A stretch of 64,000 nucleotides of DNA, taken from Caenorhabditis remanei (Eukaryota > Nematoda > Chromadorea > Rhabditida > Rhabditidae). The notes under the pieces are model-generated. The model had not been told where the DNA came from. It did not search any database and saw nothing but the letters and a program-made list of their open reading frames with translations. The position numbers and the translations under genes were made by a program. The stretch is taken from assembly GCF_010183535.1 (NCBI RefSeq), contig NC_071330.1, forward strand, positions 12,567,717 to 12,631,716. Reading direction: 5' to 3'. Shown here piece after piece: positions 54,623 through 64,000 of the stretch (position 1 is its first letter; every line of letters begins with the position of its first letter).

Positions 54623-55990
54623 TCAATATGTTGTAGCACATGCATAAGCAAACAAATCTTGATTCTCAAAAATTTGTTCCTCTCCAAAAGCACTCTTATG
54701 TTGTACAACTGTCCATGTGTTGGTATCCTCGTCCTCGTCCACGTGGCAAACAGCATCGAATCGATCACTCTGAAAACTCATTTTGAATCGCTTTATCAAG
54801 TTGATCCATACCCGCAGAATCTCGCCTCTGACTTTAGTGAGAGTGAGAGCAACTCCTCGTTTACATCCGTATGACACTGTACATCGGTCATCACTGATAA
54901 ACATGGACACTTGATCATTCTGCATGTAATAACCAACAGTCTCTCCTTCACTCAAGAATCTAAGGTCGCAGCGGCATTTTCTCTTAGGAGGAGGCGGGAC
55001 TATCGGGGTGTCTTGAAAAGAACATAGTGATAAGGTACAGTATTCACGGTATCACTGTTGTCGAAACATGAAATGTAGATATACTCAGTGGAGAAGAAGC
55101 CTCCTTGTAAGCTTACTCTCCATACGGGTGTGTTGAATTCATCGGTTCCGCAAGTGAATTGGTTTGTTCCCTGCTGGAATCAATACAGAAGGTCGTTTCG
55201 TAACCAAGATGTTTTGTAACTTTACAGAACTGTACTAACCAGATTATAATATGAAGAAACCAATAAAACACTAGTCATATTCTGTGGACAACTGAAATTG
55301 CTTGGACACTCTTTATCGGGAAGTGTAGGTCTAATCAATTGATATTTGTACAATAAACCCTGATATATTTCATGTGGACTGATCATCTCTCTTGCATTTT
55401 GAGTATCCACAGAGTACAGTCTACAAGGGCATGTGTAGGCTTTGGTGGCTGGAAGTTTTTGAGTAGTAGTAGGTGTTTTGGTTCTATTCGATGAACTCAC
55501 TATAATCAACACAAACTCCTTGCATCTTTCCATAAGTTGTTAATGTTGCAGAGCCATCATCGACTAACCATTTCTGAGTGAATGGGTCACAAAGACCATC
55601 AGTAGAGTAGGCACCAAACTGAAAGATGCTTTCTGTTCGAGTGTCTGGTCATCCGGATGACCTTACCACATGATATTTCTCGATGTCATCAAATACCACT
55701 AGACTGTATACACCTTCACAATACATTTGTGTATGACAGTCATCAATTGAAATCTTTGGAGCATGAATTGAATATTTGGATATATTAGATTTATAGAATT
55801 CATGGTTCCCGATAATTGATTCAATATTTGAAATGGACAGAGCCAATGACTGACATTCGCATTTTGCTGGAATTATTATATTTGTTGGTTATCTATATTT
55901 CAGTAAGTACTTACGTGGCTCCACTGTTTTCACAACGAGGCAATTTTCAACTACAGTAGGGAATAATAGCAACAGTAAGATAAGTATCAT
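54623..55990 (-). CDS. Secreted three-module cysteine-rich protein A
   Basis: Exons 55990-55915, 55866-55667, 55618-55501, 55448-55240, 55173-55056, 55011-54812 and 54769-54623; phases 1-0-1-0-1-0. With the last 42-nt intron removed it has 355 residues; if that intron is retained the frame stays open at 369. Exon 1 is a signal peptide (MILILLLLLFPTVVEN). Exon pairs 2-3, 4-5 and 6-7 each encode a ~110-residue module: CxC, then C-x5-C, then C...W, then a last cysteine (CECQ/CHTQMYC; CPCR/CPSNFSC; CRCD/CTVSYGC). No known domain was recognised. The intron before exon 6 ends in CAAG rather than CAG. A TATA box lies 38 nt upstream of the ATG. Likely an extracellular protein of a lineage-specific family. 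Confidence 0.82.
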
Positions 55991-56027
55991 GGTTGAATAC
56001 TAACTGCGTGTTGTTGAGGGATTCTCG

Positions 56028-56035
56028 CTTTTATA
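56028..56035 (-). promoter_or_regulatory. TATA box of gene A
   Basis: TATAAAAG, 38 nt upstream of the ATG. The same box and ~280 bp of upstream sequence recur before genes B and C, so the promoter was duplicated with the gene. Confidence 0.65.
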
Positions 56036-56379
56036 GGAATGGAATTACCATATTCATAAGGTAATTAACATAATTAGCATTTAAAAATATCACTTTGTAC
56101 TTTGACTTACTGATCTGTTCTTTATGACGAATGACCAAGAAATACTTCGAATCGAGAGTTGCATGTAAGTGAAATTTTCTTTTCCGAATCTCGGATGAAA
56201 AATCGTTAGACAAAAGTCGGAAATCGGAAGTAGTAAATCTCAATTTCACGCAACTCTGTTAGGATCCCAAAGAATATTTTACAATTTAAATATTCTTTAA
56301 CCAAAATTGCCAAATTATAAAGCACATTGAAATAACTCAAGAAAACTTGAGTTGACTTTTGAAAATGTAGATTTTGTCA

Positions 56380-56625
56380 CTGGTTTTTTTGTAGGGCCTT
56401 CGCCTTTTTTTAAAACGGCAATTTTTGACGCGTTTCATTTCCCAGTGGTAAAAAATGCTGTTTTTTCTAATTTTGTGTACAAATTAATTTCAAAAAGCGG
56501 CAAAAATTGCTTGCCGAGAAATGAAGAGCGGTAATGAAAACCGCAAGAAAAAAACTAAACAGGCGAAAATCGCCTGTCTTGGAAATGAAGAAGGCGCAGC
56601 GTGAAGGCAAAGGCGGCCCGCAACA
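56380..56625. repeat. Probable inverted-repeat element
   Basis: GGGCCTTCGCCTTTTTTT at the left and GAAGGCAAAGGCGGCCCGC at the right are imperfect inverted repeats. It separates the gene A upstream region from the exon fragment at 56652. Confidence 0.4.
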
Positions 56626-56651
56626 TCCCATTTTTTTGTGAGTTTTCTGAA

Positions 56652-56682
56652 TGTGAGATACTATGTTATCATTGTGACAAGG
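56652..56682 (+). pseudogene. Duplicated fragment of the zinc-finger exon
   Basis: 31 bases identical to the end of the zinc-finger gene exon 2 (54088-54118; encodes CEILCYHCDK) followed by a donor-like GTTAGT. It lies just past the 3' end of gene B, as the original lies past gene A, so it marks the border of the duplicated unit. Confidence 0.85.
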
Positions 56683-56729
56683 TTAGTTGGGGAATAGTTA
56701 AACATTCATTGCCTTCTTTCCAAAATTGT

Positions 56730-58070
56730 TCAATAACTTGTAGCACATGCATAAGTGAACACATCTTGATTCTCAATTGCTTGTTCTTCTCCAAAAGTAC
56801 TGTTGTATTGTACAACATACCATTTTCTGATAGTCTGGTTGCATATACCAACAAATCGAACACTCTGAAAACTCATTTTGAATCGCTTTATCAAGTTGAT
56901 CCATACCCGAAGAATCTCGCCATCGACTTTAGTGAGTGCAAATCCTCTTTTACATACGTATGACGTTGTACATCGGTTATCCATAATAAACATGGACACT
57001 AAATCATTCTGGGTGTAATAACCAACCGTCTCATCTTCTGTCAAAAATCTAAAGTCACAGTGGCATTCTGGTGTAAAAGAAGGCGGGACTACGGGGGTGT
57101 CTGGAAAAGAACATAATGGTAAGGTACAGTATTCACGGTATTACTGTAGTCTATACAAGAAATGTAGATATACTCAGTAGTGATGGAGCTTACTCTCCAT
57201 ACGGGTGTTTTGAATTCATCGGTTCCGCAAGTGAGTTGGTAGTCTTTACCCTGGAATCGATACAGGAGGTCATTTCGTAACCAAGACGTTTTGTAACTTT
57301 CCAGAACAGTACTAACCTGGCTCGAATATGAAGAAACCATCAAAACACTAGTCATATTCTGTGGACAACTGAAAGTGCTTGGACACACTTCATCGGAAAG
57401 TGTAGGTCTTATCAATTGATATTTGTACAAATCATCCTGATATATTTTATATGGACCAATCATATCTCTTGCATTTTGAGTATCCACAGAGTACAGTCTA
57501 CAAGGACATGTGTAGGCTTTGGTGGCTGAAAGTTTTTGGGTAGTAGTAGGTGTGTTGGTTCTATTCGATGAACTCACTATAATCAACACAGACTCCTTGC
57601 ATCTTTCCATAAGTTGTTAATGTTGCAGAGCCATCATCGACTAACCATTTCTGAGTGAATGGGTCACAAAGACCATCAGCAGAGTAGGCACCAAACTGAA
57701 AGATGCTTTCTGTTCGAGTGTCTGTTCATCCGAATGTCCTTACCACATGATATTTCTCGATGTCATCAAATACCACTAGACTGTATACACCTTCACAATA
57801 AATCTGTGTATGACAGTCATCAATTGAAATCTTTGGAGCAAGAATTGAATATTTGGATATATTAGATTTATAGAATTCATGATTCCCGATAATTGATTCA
57901 ATATTTGAAATGGACAGAGCCAATGACTGACATTCACATTTTGCTGGAATTATTCTATTTGTTGGTTATCTATATTTCAGTAAGTACAACTCACGTGGCT
58001 CCACTGTTTTTACAACGAGGCAATTTTCAACTACAGTAGGGAATTCTAGTAACAGTAAGATAAGTATCAT
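56730..58070 (-). CDS. Secreted three-module cysteine-rich protein B
   Basis: Exons 58070-57995, 57943-57744, 57695-57578, 57525-57317, 57250-57145, 57100-56907 and 56864-56730, with the same phases as gene A. 345 residues with the final 42-nt intron removed, 359 if it is retained. The signal peptide and modules match gene A closely; module 1 is almost identical. The intron before exon 6 has a normal CCAG acceptor. All module cysteines and the tryptophan of each C...W motif are present. The 3' exon is more diverged from A (NQTIRKWYVV) than the 5' exons, suggesting gene conversion of the 5' half. Expected to be secreted; no known function. Confidence 0.82.
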
Positions 58071-58108
58071 GGTCGAATACTAACTGAATATTGCTGGAGG
58101 GATTCTCG

Positions 58109-58116
58109 CTTTTATA
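58109..58116 (-). promoter_or_regulatory. TATA box of gene B
   Basis: TATAAAAG, 39 nt upstream of the gene B ATG, in a duplicated promoter. Confidence 0.65.
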
Positions 58117-58564
58117 GGAATGGAATTACCACATTCATAAGGTAATTACCATAATTAGCATTTGAAAGCATCATTGTGTACTTTGACTTTCTGATCTGTT
58201 CTTTATGATGAGTGACCAAGAAATACTTCGAATCGAGAGTTGCATGTAAGTGAAATTTTCTTTTTTGAAACTCGGATGAAAAATCGTTAGACGTAAGTCG
58301 TAAATCGCAATTTCAAGCAACTCTGTTAGGATCCTAATCAACATTAAATAAATTAAAGTTCCTTAATTAAAATTGCCAAATCATTAAACACACCGAGATA
58401 ACTCGAGCAAACTTGTCACTGGCCGGCTGTTGAACTGAACTTTTGAAAATTTAGATTTTTTCGAGATGTTTCTAGTCCGTCCAAAATACTTTTATGATTT
58501 CACGTATCCTAAAAATTCCTGTAGGAAAATAGTTTCAAATGTTCACCGCCAAGTATCAGATCGG

Positions 58565-58640
58565 CACAGTTCTAACAACAGCGCTACACCGGAATGCCCT
58601 TGAAAAATGTCTGTTTTTCTCTGAGTCGAGCGCTGTTGTA
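58565..58640. repeat. Small palindrome
   Basis: TTCTAACAACAGCGCTACACC / GAGCGCTGTTGTAAGAA, inverted repeats around a short AT-rich loop; related to 45856-45962. Confidence 0.6.
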
Positions 58641-58690
58641 AGAAGGGAATAGTTAAACATTCATTTATTTCTCCCTTATTCCAAAATGAT

Positions 58691-60982
58691 TCAATAACTT
58701 GTAGAACATGCATAAGTGAACCGATCTTGATTTTCAAACATTTGTTCCTCTCCAAAAGCACTCTTATGTTGTGTAACTGTCCATTTCTCGGAATCCTGGT
58801 GGCATACAGCATCAAATCGATCACTCTGAAAATTTTGAATCTTTTTGATAAAAATTGAACTATACCCGATGAATCTCGCCATCGATATTAGTGAGTGCAA
58901 CTCCTCGTTTACATCCGTATGACACTGTACATCGGTCCTCACCAATTACAATGGACACTAGATCATTCTGGATGTAATAACCAACAGTCTCCTCTTCTGT
59001 CAAGAATGTAAATGAACATTTACATGATGGTCTAAAAGGAGGCGGGAGAGCCTTGTTTTCTGAAAAAGAACATAGTGGTGAGGTACAGTACTCCTGGGAT
59101 TACTGTAGTCAAGACATGTAATGAAAATATACTCAGTGGTGAAGGATTCCCCGTTTACTTGTGAGATTGCACTCCATACGGGTGTGTTGAATTCATCGGT
59201 TCCGCAAGTGAGTTGGTAGTTTTTATTCTGGAATCAGTAATGGAAAGAGGTTGTTTTTATATACGGAAATCGGAAGACGGATCTCGGAAGTCAGAATCAA
59301 AAGTGGTTATCCGGAAGCCGGAAGTCGGAACAGAGTTGTTTTATATACATATTTTTAGATGGAATCCCGCAGGCATTAGGTCGCCGGAAATGCCTTTGAT
59401 CTGTAGCGATCTTATGATAATGCAACCAATAAGGTTACTGTATGCTTTTGGCACCGTACCAAAGCCAATTTTCGGGCTGTCACAGCGCGATCATAAAAAC
59501 CCGCTAAAACTCGGGAGTGAAGTTCCGGAAGTACTCGAGAATCGGGAAGAGTCTTCCAATCGCACGGTCTCACCAGCTTTCAATACGCCTAGCAATGCTT
59601 CATAAAGACACGTCAGTAAAACAAAAATAAACTTGTTGGCGCAAATTCGGACGACTTTTCAAACATTTCAGCTCCTGGCGATCTTTTGTTTTGTTACACA
59701 TTGTTTTTGTTAGAAAGACATTTCTTAGACTAAAAGACGTTCAAAAAGTTTGAAAACATTAATTTTAGTGGAGTAAATGAAAAGATATGACCGTTTTCAC
59801 AGTGAAACTTCAAAAGTATATAACTCCTCCTACGCTGAATAAAAATCCAACTTTTTGTGCTTAAAAGACTCGAAAAACACTAACTTTAAAAAGTTAGCGA
59901 ATTGATTTTGAAAACATTTTCCCAGACTTTTTATTTCAACATAAAACTGGAATTAAATTCAAAACATGGGTTCGAAATTTTCAATTCGCGTCGAACTTGC
60001 GAAATGCGTCAACAAAAATGAGCAAGTGCGGAAACAAAAACACGCTGAAAACGCTACTTCGCACCTTGCTGTATCGGAAGCATAGGATACCGTGCATCAG
60101 GCAAAACAACTACGATTTGAAAACCGCGCGGCAAATTCGCGTTCGTTTGTGTACATGTTCCCCGATTAAAGGGCTCCGACTTGCCTTCTCCGGAAGTCAG
60201 AAATCGAAATGTCTAATAACTCAAATGAAAACTAACCTGCCCAAAATCTCTGGAACCTATTAAAATATCGGCGGTATTATTCTTTGGACAACTGAAACTG
60301 GTTGGGCACTCTTCATCGGAAAGTATAGGTCTAATCAATTGATATTGGAACCACACCCCCCAATACGAGGGATGACCACCGATCAAGTCCATTGCATTTT
60401 CAGTATCCACAGTGTACAGTCTACAAGGACATGTGTAGGCTTTGGTGGCTGAAAGTTTTCGGGTAGGAGGTGTGTTGGTTCTACTCGATGAACTGACTAT
60501 AATCAACACAGACTCCTTGCATCTTTCCATAAGTTGTTAATGTTGCAGAGCCATCATCGACTAACCATTTCTGAGTGAATGGGTCACAAAGACCATCAGC
60601 AGAGTAGGCACCAAACTGAAAGATCTGTTCGAGTGTCTGTTCATCCGGATGTCCTTACCACATGATATTTCTCGGTGCCATCAAATACCACTAGACTGTA
60701 CACACCTTCACAATACATTTGTGTATTACAGTCGTCGGTTGAAATCTTTGGAGCATGAATAGAATATTTGGATATATTAGATTTATAGAATTCATGGTTC
60801 CCGATAATTGATTCAATGTTTGAAATGGACAGAGCCAATGACTGACATTCGCATTTTGCTGGAATTTATCTATTTGTTGATTATCTATATTTCAGTAAGT
60901 ACTCACGTGGCTCCACAGTCTTCACAACGAGGCAATTTTCAACTACAGTAGGGAATGCTAGGAACAGTAAGATAAGTATCAT
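58691..60982 (-). CDS. Secreted three-module cysteine-rich protein C
   Basis: Exons 60982-60907, 60858-60659, 60615-60498, 60448-60237, 59227-59104, 59059-58866 and 58825-58691; 352 residues, phases 1-0-1-0-1-0. The last intron (58826-58865) is 40 nt and contains a stop, so it must be removed. That shows the equivalent 42-nt segment in A and B is also an intron. Intron 4 is ~1.0 kb instead of ~66 nt because of an insertion. The donor after exon 3 is GTCAGT instead of GTGAGT. Modules are intact: CECQ, CPCR (PTSFSC) and CKCS (CTVSYGC). It is a functional candidate if the long intron is spliced. Confidence 0.78.
59240..60228. mobile_element. Insertion enlarging intron 4 of gene C
   Basis: Absent from genes A and B. 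Repeated CGGAAGTCGG/CGGAAATCGG motifs occur at both edges (59265-59335, 60190-60210), and the same motif occurs upstream of gene C near 61320-61350. The frames inside (59213-59605, 59997-60263) match nothing known. Its type is unclear. Confidence 0.45.
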
Positions 60983-61400
60983 GGTTGGATACTAACTGCA
61001 TGTTGTTGGAGGGATTCTTACTTTTATTGGAATGGAATTTCCATATTCATAAAGTTATTACCATAATTAGCATTTGAAAATATCATTTGTACTTTGACTT
61101 TCTGATCTGTCCTTTATGAAACAAGTTATCATAGCTAACTGAGATGTTGGGAATTACGATTTCCGATTTTCGGATAAGGAATTTTTACTTCTAAACATCT
61201 CTGATAGCTGATAACAGGTGACCAAGAAAACTTAGAATCCGGATTTGCACGTAAGTGAAAGTTTCTTATACGAAGTGGGAAATTATATTTTTACGGTACT
61301 CGGAAGAAAAGTGGTTAGACAATAGTCGAAAATCGGAAGTCGGAAGTCGGAATTCCACGGAACTCTTTTAGAAAACCAATTAACAGTTTATAGTTATTTT

Positions 61401-61512
61401 ATTGTCGAAATAAAAAAAGTGATACCCGGTGTTTGCGGACTCAATGCTAATTTTTAATAATTTTGCATTGAGTCCGCAAACACCCGGGTATCACTTTTTT
61501 TATTTCGACAAT
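61401..61512. repeat. Near-perfect 112-bp palindrome
   Basis: ATTGTCGAAATAAAAAAAGT and its reverse complement at the two ends; arms of ~48 bp with one or two differences and a TTAATAATTT centre. A small foldback MITE upstream of gene C. Confidence 0.9.
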
Positions 61513-61564
61513 ATGGAGTTTCTAAACCAAAATTGCGAAAGTTTTAAGCACACCAAGATAACTC

Positions 61565-62040
61565 AAGTAAACTTGTCACTGGCCGGACCAAGCCAAAATC
61601 AAAAAATTGGCGAAAAAATTTTCGGTGCAAACTTTTCCGAAAAAAAATAGTGGCGCCCCTGTAATAGAGGCGCACTTTCGAAAGGGGTTTGAAAAATAAA
61701 GGCGCCTGCGCCTATAATACAGTTTTTTACGGTATCCTAAAAAAATTTCGACTTTTTTGCTAAAAATCAAAAAAATTTCGAAGAAAATATCGAAACATTC
61801 AAAAATAATACAAAAAATGCAAATTTTTAACTATAAAATCCCGAGAAATTCCAAGAAAAAAGAAAAAATGTTTATAGATTTATGATAAACAACACGCCGT
61901 TGCGTAATTTCGGAGTGTCGAAAAACGGCGCGAGTTCAAAATTTAAAATTCAATAATCACTATTTTTCTTAATAATAATATACTACCCGGGACGACCGGT
62001 TCAAGTAACTTAAGCAAAAATAATTCATTTTGAACGCATA
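61565..62040. other. Non-coding; one-ended MITE fragment
   Basis: AACTTGTCACTGGCCGG at 61570-61586 (also at 58411-58427) resembles the left end of the hAT-like MITE family, but no right end was found. An AT-rich GC-poor stretch follows. No gene. Confidence 0.4.
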
Positions 62041-62064
62041 AACATAGAGTTATAAAACCTTTCA

Positions 62065-62745
62065 TCATTTAACACAATCATGGTAGAAAACCTTTTGATC
62101 TATATATGTGTTTCCATCTTTACGAATAGTCCACATATTGGTTTCAACATTGCATGTGGCCGCAAATTTCTCTCCCTAAGAGTGGATGATATGTGATAAA
62201 ACCATAAAACCTAGAAAAACTGAAACTCACATAAAATGGTGTCATTGAGTTTATAAAACTTCTTGACCGACTATCACCTGCAACTGCGCATCCGAATGAC
62301 CATTCACAATTGTCAGCGCTTTTTGTGATTCGAACGTTTATACTTTTGATTTCGAATGGGGATCCCTGGATTTGTTCAGCAAATCTATGAGGACAGTTGC
62401 ATGTGCCTGTTGGGAGAGGGGGTTTAGGAGGGACATCTGGAGTTTTATATGTGTAAATCTAGACGGGAGGCGTTTTAGTCTTACTGTAGTCGACGCAAGT
62501 TGAGAACAAAGTATAACTTTTGAATTCTTCATGTCCTCCACCAGGTTTTACCGCCCATATTGGTTTGTCATATTCATCTGTTTCACAATGAAGTTCTGGC
62601 TCTATCATCTGAAAATTCATGATGATGCTCTGTAGGAGAATAGTTTGTTTAGAGCGTTCTTGCATAGATAGTGTAGGCTTTATCGTATATTAACATACTG
62701 TTAGCATTTGGGGACAAGCTGAAGAGGAGAAATTAGGCCAGCCTA
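62065..62745 (-). pseudogene. Fourth family member, 5'-truncated (gene D)
   Basis: Exons at about 62740-62695 (a fragment with CPQMLT), 62608-62485, 62436-62231 and 62175-62065 correspond to the end of exon 4 and exons 5, 6 and 7 of genes A-C, in phases 0, 1 and 0. Cysteine pattern retained: CETDEYDKPIW, CVDY, CNCP, CEWSFGC, CNVETNMW, HDCVK-stop. The 55-nt intron between the last two exons is ordinary (GTGAGT...TTAG) and confirms the split of module 3. No signal peptide, module 1 or most of module 2a could be found upstream, so it is either a truncated relic or has a different, unrecognised 5' end. Confidence 0.65.
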
Positions 62746-62989
62746 CCTTGAACAGTTTTGTACGGGAAGAAGAAGGATTTTTTTCGGTGTTTTCGAGTAT
62801 CAAAATATTGCGACAGTTTTGAGAACTTTTGTACGGTTGGCACCGTCTGCTCTTCTAAACAATTATTTAAAGTCTCTTGAGTTTCTAGACTAACCTCTGT
62901 ATGTCACTATGTGCCGCGTTGACCTACGGGCGCGCGCGCATTTCTCGTCGTTAATATTGTTAATTTCACTTTTGAAAAGGAGAATTTCG
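62746..62989. other. Upstream of gene D, nothing recognised
   Basis: Contains a GCGCGCGCGC-type stretch at 62930-62940. No exon could be linked to gene D. Confidence 0.35.
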
Positions 62990-63568
62990 GGCCCATAATC
63001 TAAGGGTACATCGAAAAAGGGTACATCTTGATTATAGGGTACATTGAATCTTAGGGTACATCGAGGGGTACATCCATGGGATTATCATAGGGTACATCGA
63101 GTCAGAATTTTCAAAAAATTTCAGACGTCTTAGAACTTTCATCAATTTTTGGGAAAAGCTTTACGACGGAGTTCAATTAGCATGTTACTGATTTTTTCAA
63201 AGGGATGAAATAACATGAAAACTATTTTTATAACCATTTGCAAGATGGCCATATTGGAGCTTCCATAATTGATTCAAACATCTTCTTAAATGCTAAATCT
63301 TATTATTTTAATCCCTCTGAAAAAAGCAGTGACATGTTCCTTGAACTCCATCTGTAAAGCTTTACCCAAAAATTGATGAATACTGTGAGACTTCTGAAAT
63401 TTTATAAAAATTCTGACTCGATGTACTCTATGATAACTCTATGGATGTACCCAATGATCATAGGTCCTCGATGTTCCCTAAGATTCAGTGTACCATCTGA
63501 TTCAATGTACCATATGATCAACATTTTCATAGATGTACCTTTTTCGATGTACCCTTGGATTATGGGCC
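62990..63568. mobile_element. Foldback element with 9-bp target duplication (MULE-like)
   Basis: Ends GGCCCATAATC and GATTATGGGCC are exact inverted repeats; each side continues as an inverted pair about 290 bp long. Perfect 9-bp direct repeats AGAATTTCG flank it (62981-62989, 63569-63577). GGGTACATCGA-type units repeat in both arms. The size of the duplication and the long arms fit Mutator-like elements. No transposase is present. Confidence 0.88.
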
Positions 63569-63577
63569 AGAATTTCG

Positions 63578-64000
63578 GGACTCTTGGGCGCTGGCGGAGG
63601 CACGTTAGGTGCTCGTTTTTTGTCTCGTTAGTAGATTTTACCTCTCTCTTTTGGTTTTTAGTCCATTTTTATAGTTTTCTTGTGTTTTTAGTGGGTTTTT
63701 AGCCAGTTGGCTTGAAATAAATTGATTGCTTCTTTAGCAATTTTAATTTATAGCATGTTCTCGCTGCTTTTTGTTTTGGTGTGTTAAATTGGTCGTTTCT
63801 TTTGCATTCTTGTGTGTTTTCTCGTTATTTAGCTAATAAGTTCTGCAAGTTCACTCGTGAATTTGTATTTCTTATTACTCTTTCGTCAGTTTTCTAAATG
63901 ATGTTACCTCGTAAGAATGATATGGGCTGATCACAGCTATCTTCAGATTATCTTTATGACATTCAATGATCGTTGGACACTTATCCAACTCGAAAACCGG
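63578..64000. other. No gene seen
   Basis: T-rich sequence. Short frames overlap the foldback arm; nothing else is recognisable before the window ends. Confidence 0.45.

Noticed and set aside
58543..58824. Alternative frame over the 3' end of gene C
   Set aside because: Shadow frame; the spliced frame with the conserved cysteines is better supported.
63373..63702. Plus-strand frame of 109 codons
   Set aside because: Lies over the right arm of the 62990-63568 foldback; peptide follows the GTACAT repeats.

Overview
The window looks like nuclear DNA of a Caenorhabditis-type nematode. The evidence is AT-rich sequence, many 40-60 nt introns with TTTCAG acceptors, a Tc3-like transposon, a BEL/Pao retroelement, a WSN-domain gene and lineage-specific families of secreted or membrane proteins. 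The species cannot be named from sequence alone. A 100-N assembly gap lies at 25045-25144.

Layout. (1) 1-1.9 kb holds a small secreted cysteine-rich peptide gene (792-1112, minus) between copies of a dispersed repeat. (2) 1.93-17.77 kb is a broken Tc3-like transposon (long inverted repeats, TA target) split by a 14.2 kb BEL/Pao LTR element on the minus strand. Its 684-bp LTRs look identical and are flanked by a 5-bp GGAAA duplication. It carries gag, protease, RT, RNase H and integrase remnants, and unusually has two small intron-containing ORFs and several repeat blocks between the 5' LTR and gag. (3) 18-25 kb has an hAT-like MITE, a palindromic repeat, a type I membrane-protein gene, a decayed neighbour gene, a tRNA-like remnant and a WSN-domain gene that runs into the gap. 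(4) 25.1-37.9 kb is a 12.7 kb satellite of about 60 units, each with a conserved ~125-bp core. Diverged copies elsewhere in the window show compensatory base changes in two stems, and the core has a Pol III B-box-like segment. (5) 38-46 kb is repeat debris with diverged copies of the same core. (6) 46.4-50.2 kb is a second, collinear copy of the 20.0-22.7 kb block, interrupted by several transposons, followed by another membrane-protein gene. (7) 51.8-54.1 kb carries the first exons of a C2H2 zinc-finger gene with MITEs in its introns. (8) 54.6-62.8 kb is a minus-strand tandem cluster of four paralogous secreted proteins. Three are complete and one is 5'-truncated. They are built from three cysteine modules with a strict 1-0-1-0-1-0 intron-phase pattern. 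(9) 63.0-63.6 kb is a foldback element with a 9-bp target duplication.

The genes do not form operons or a shared pathway. The dominant process is gene-family duplication (membrane proteins, three-module secreted proteins) in a region repeatedly hit by mobile elements. The most interesting candidates are the structured tRNA-like repeat family and its satellite, the modular secreted family, and the spliced accessory ORFs plus recurrent CAACATCCGC motif inside the retroelement.
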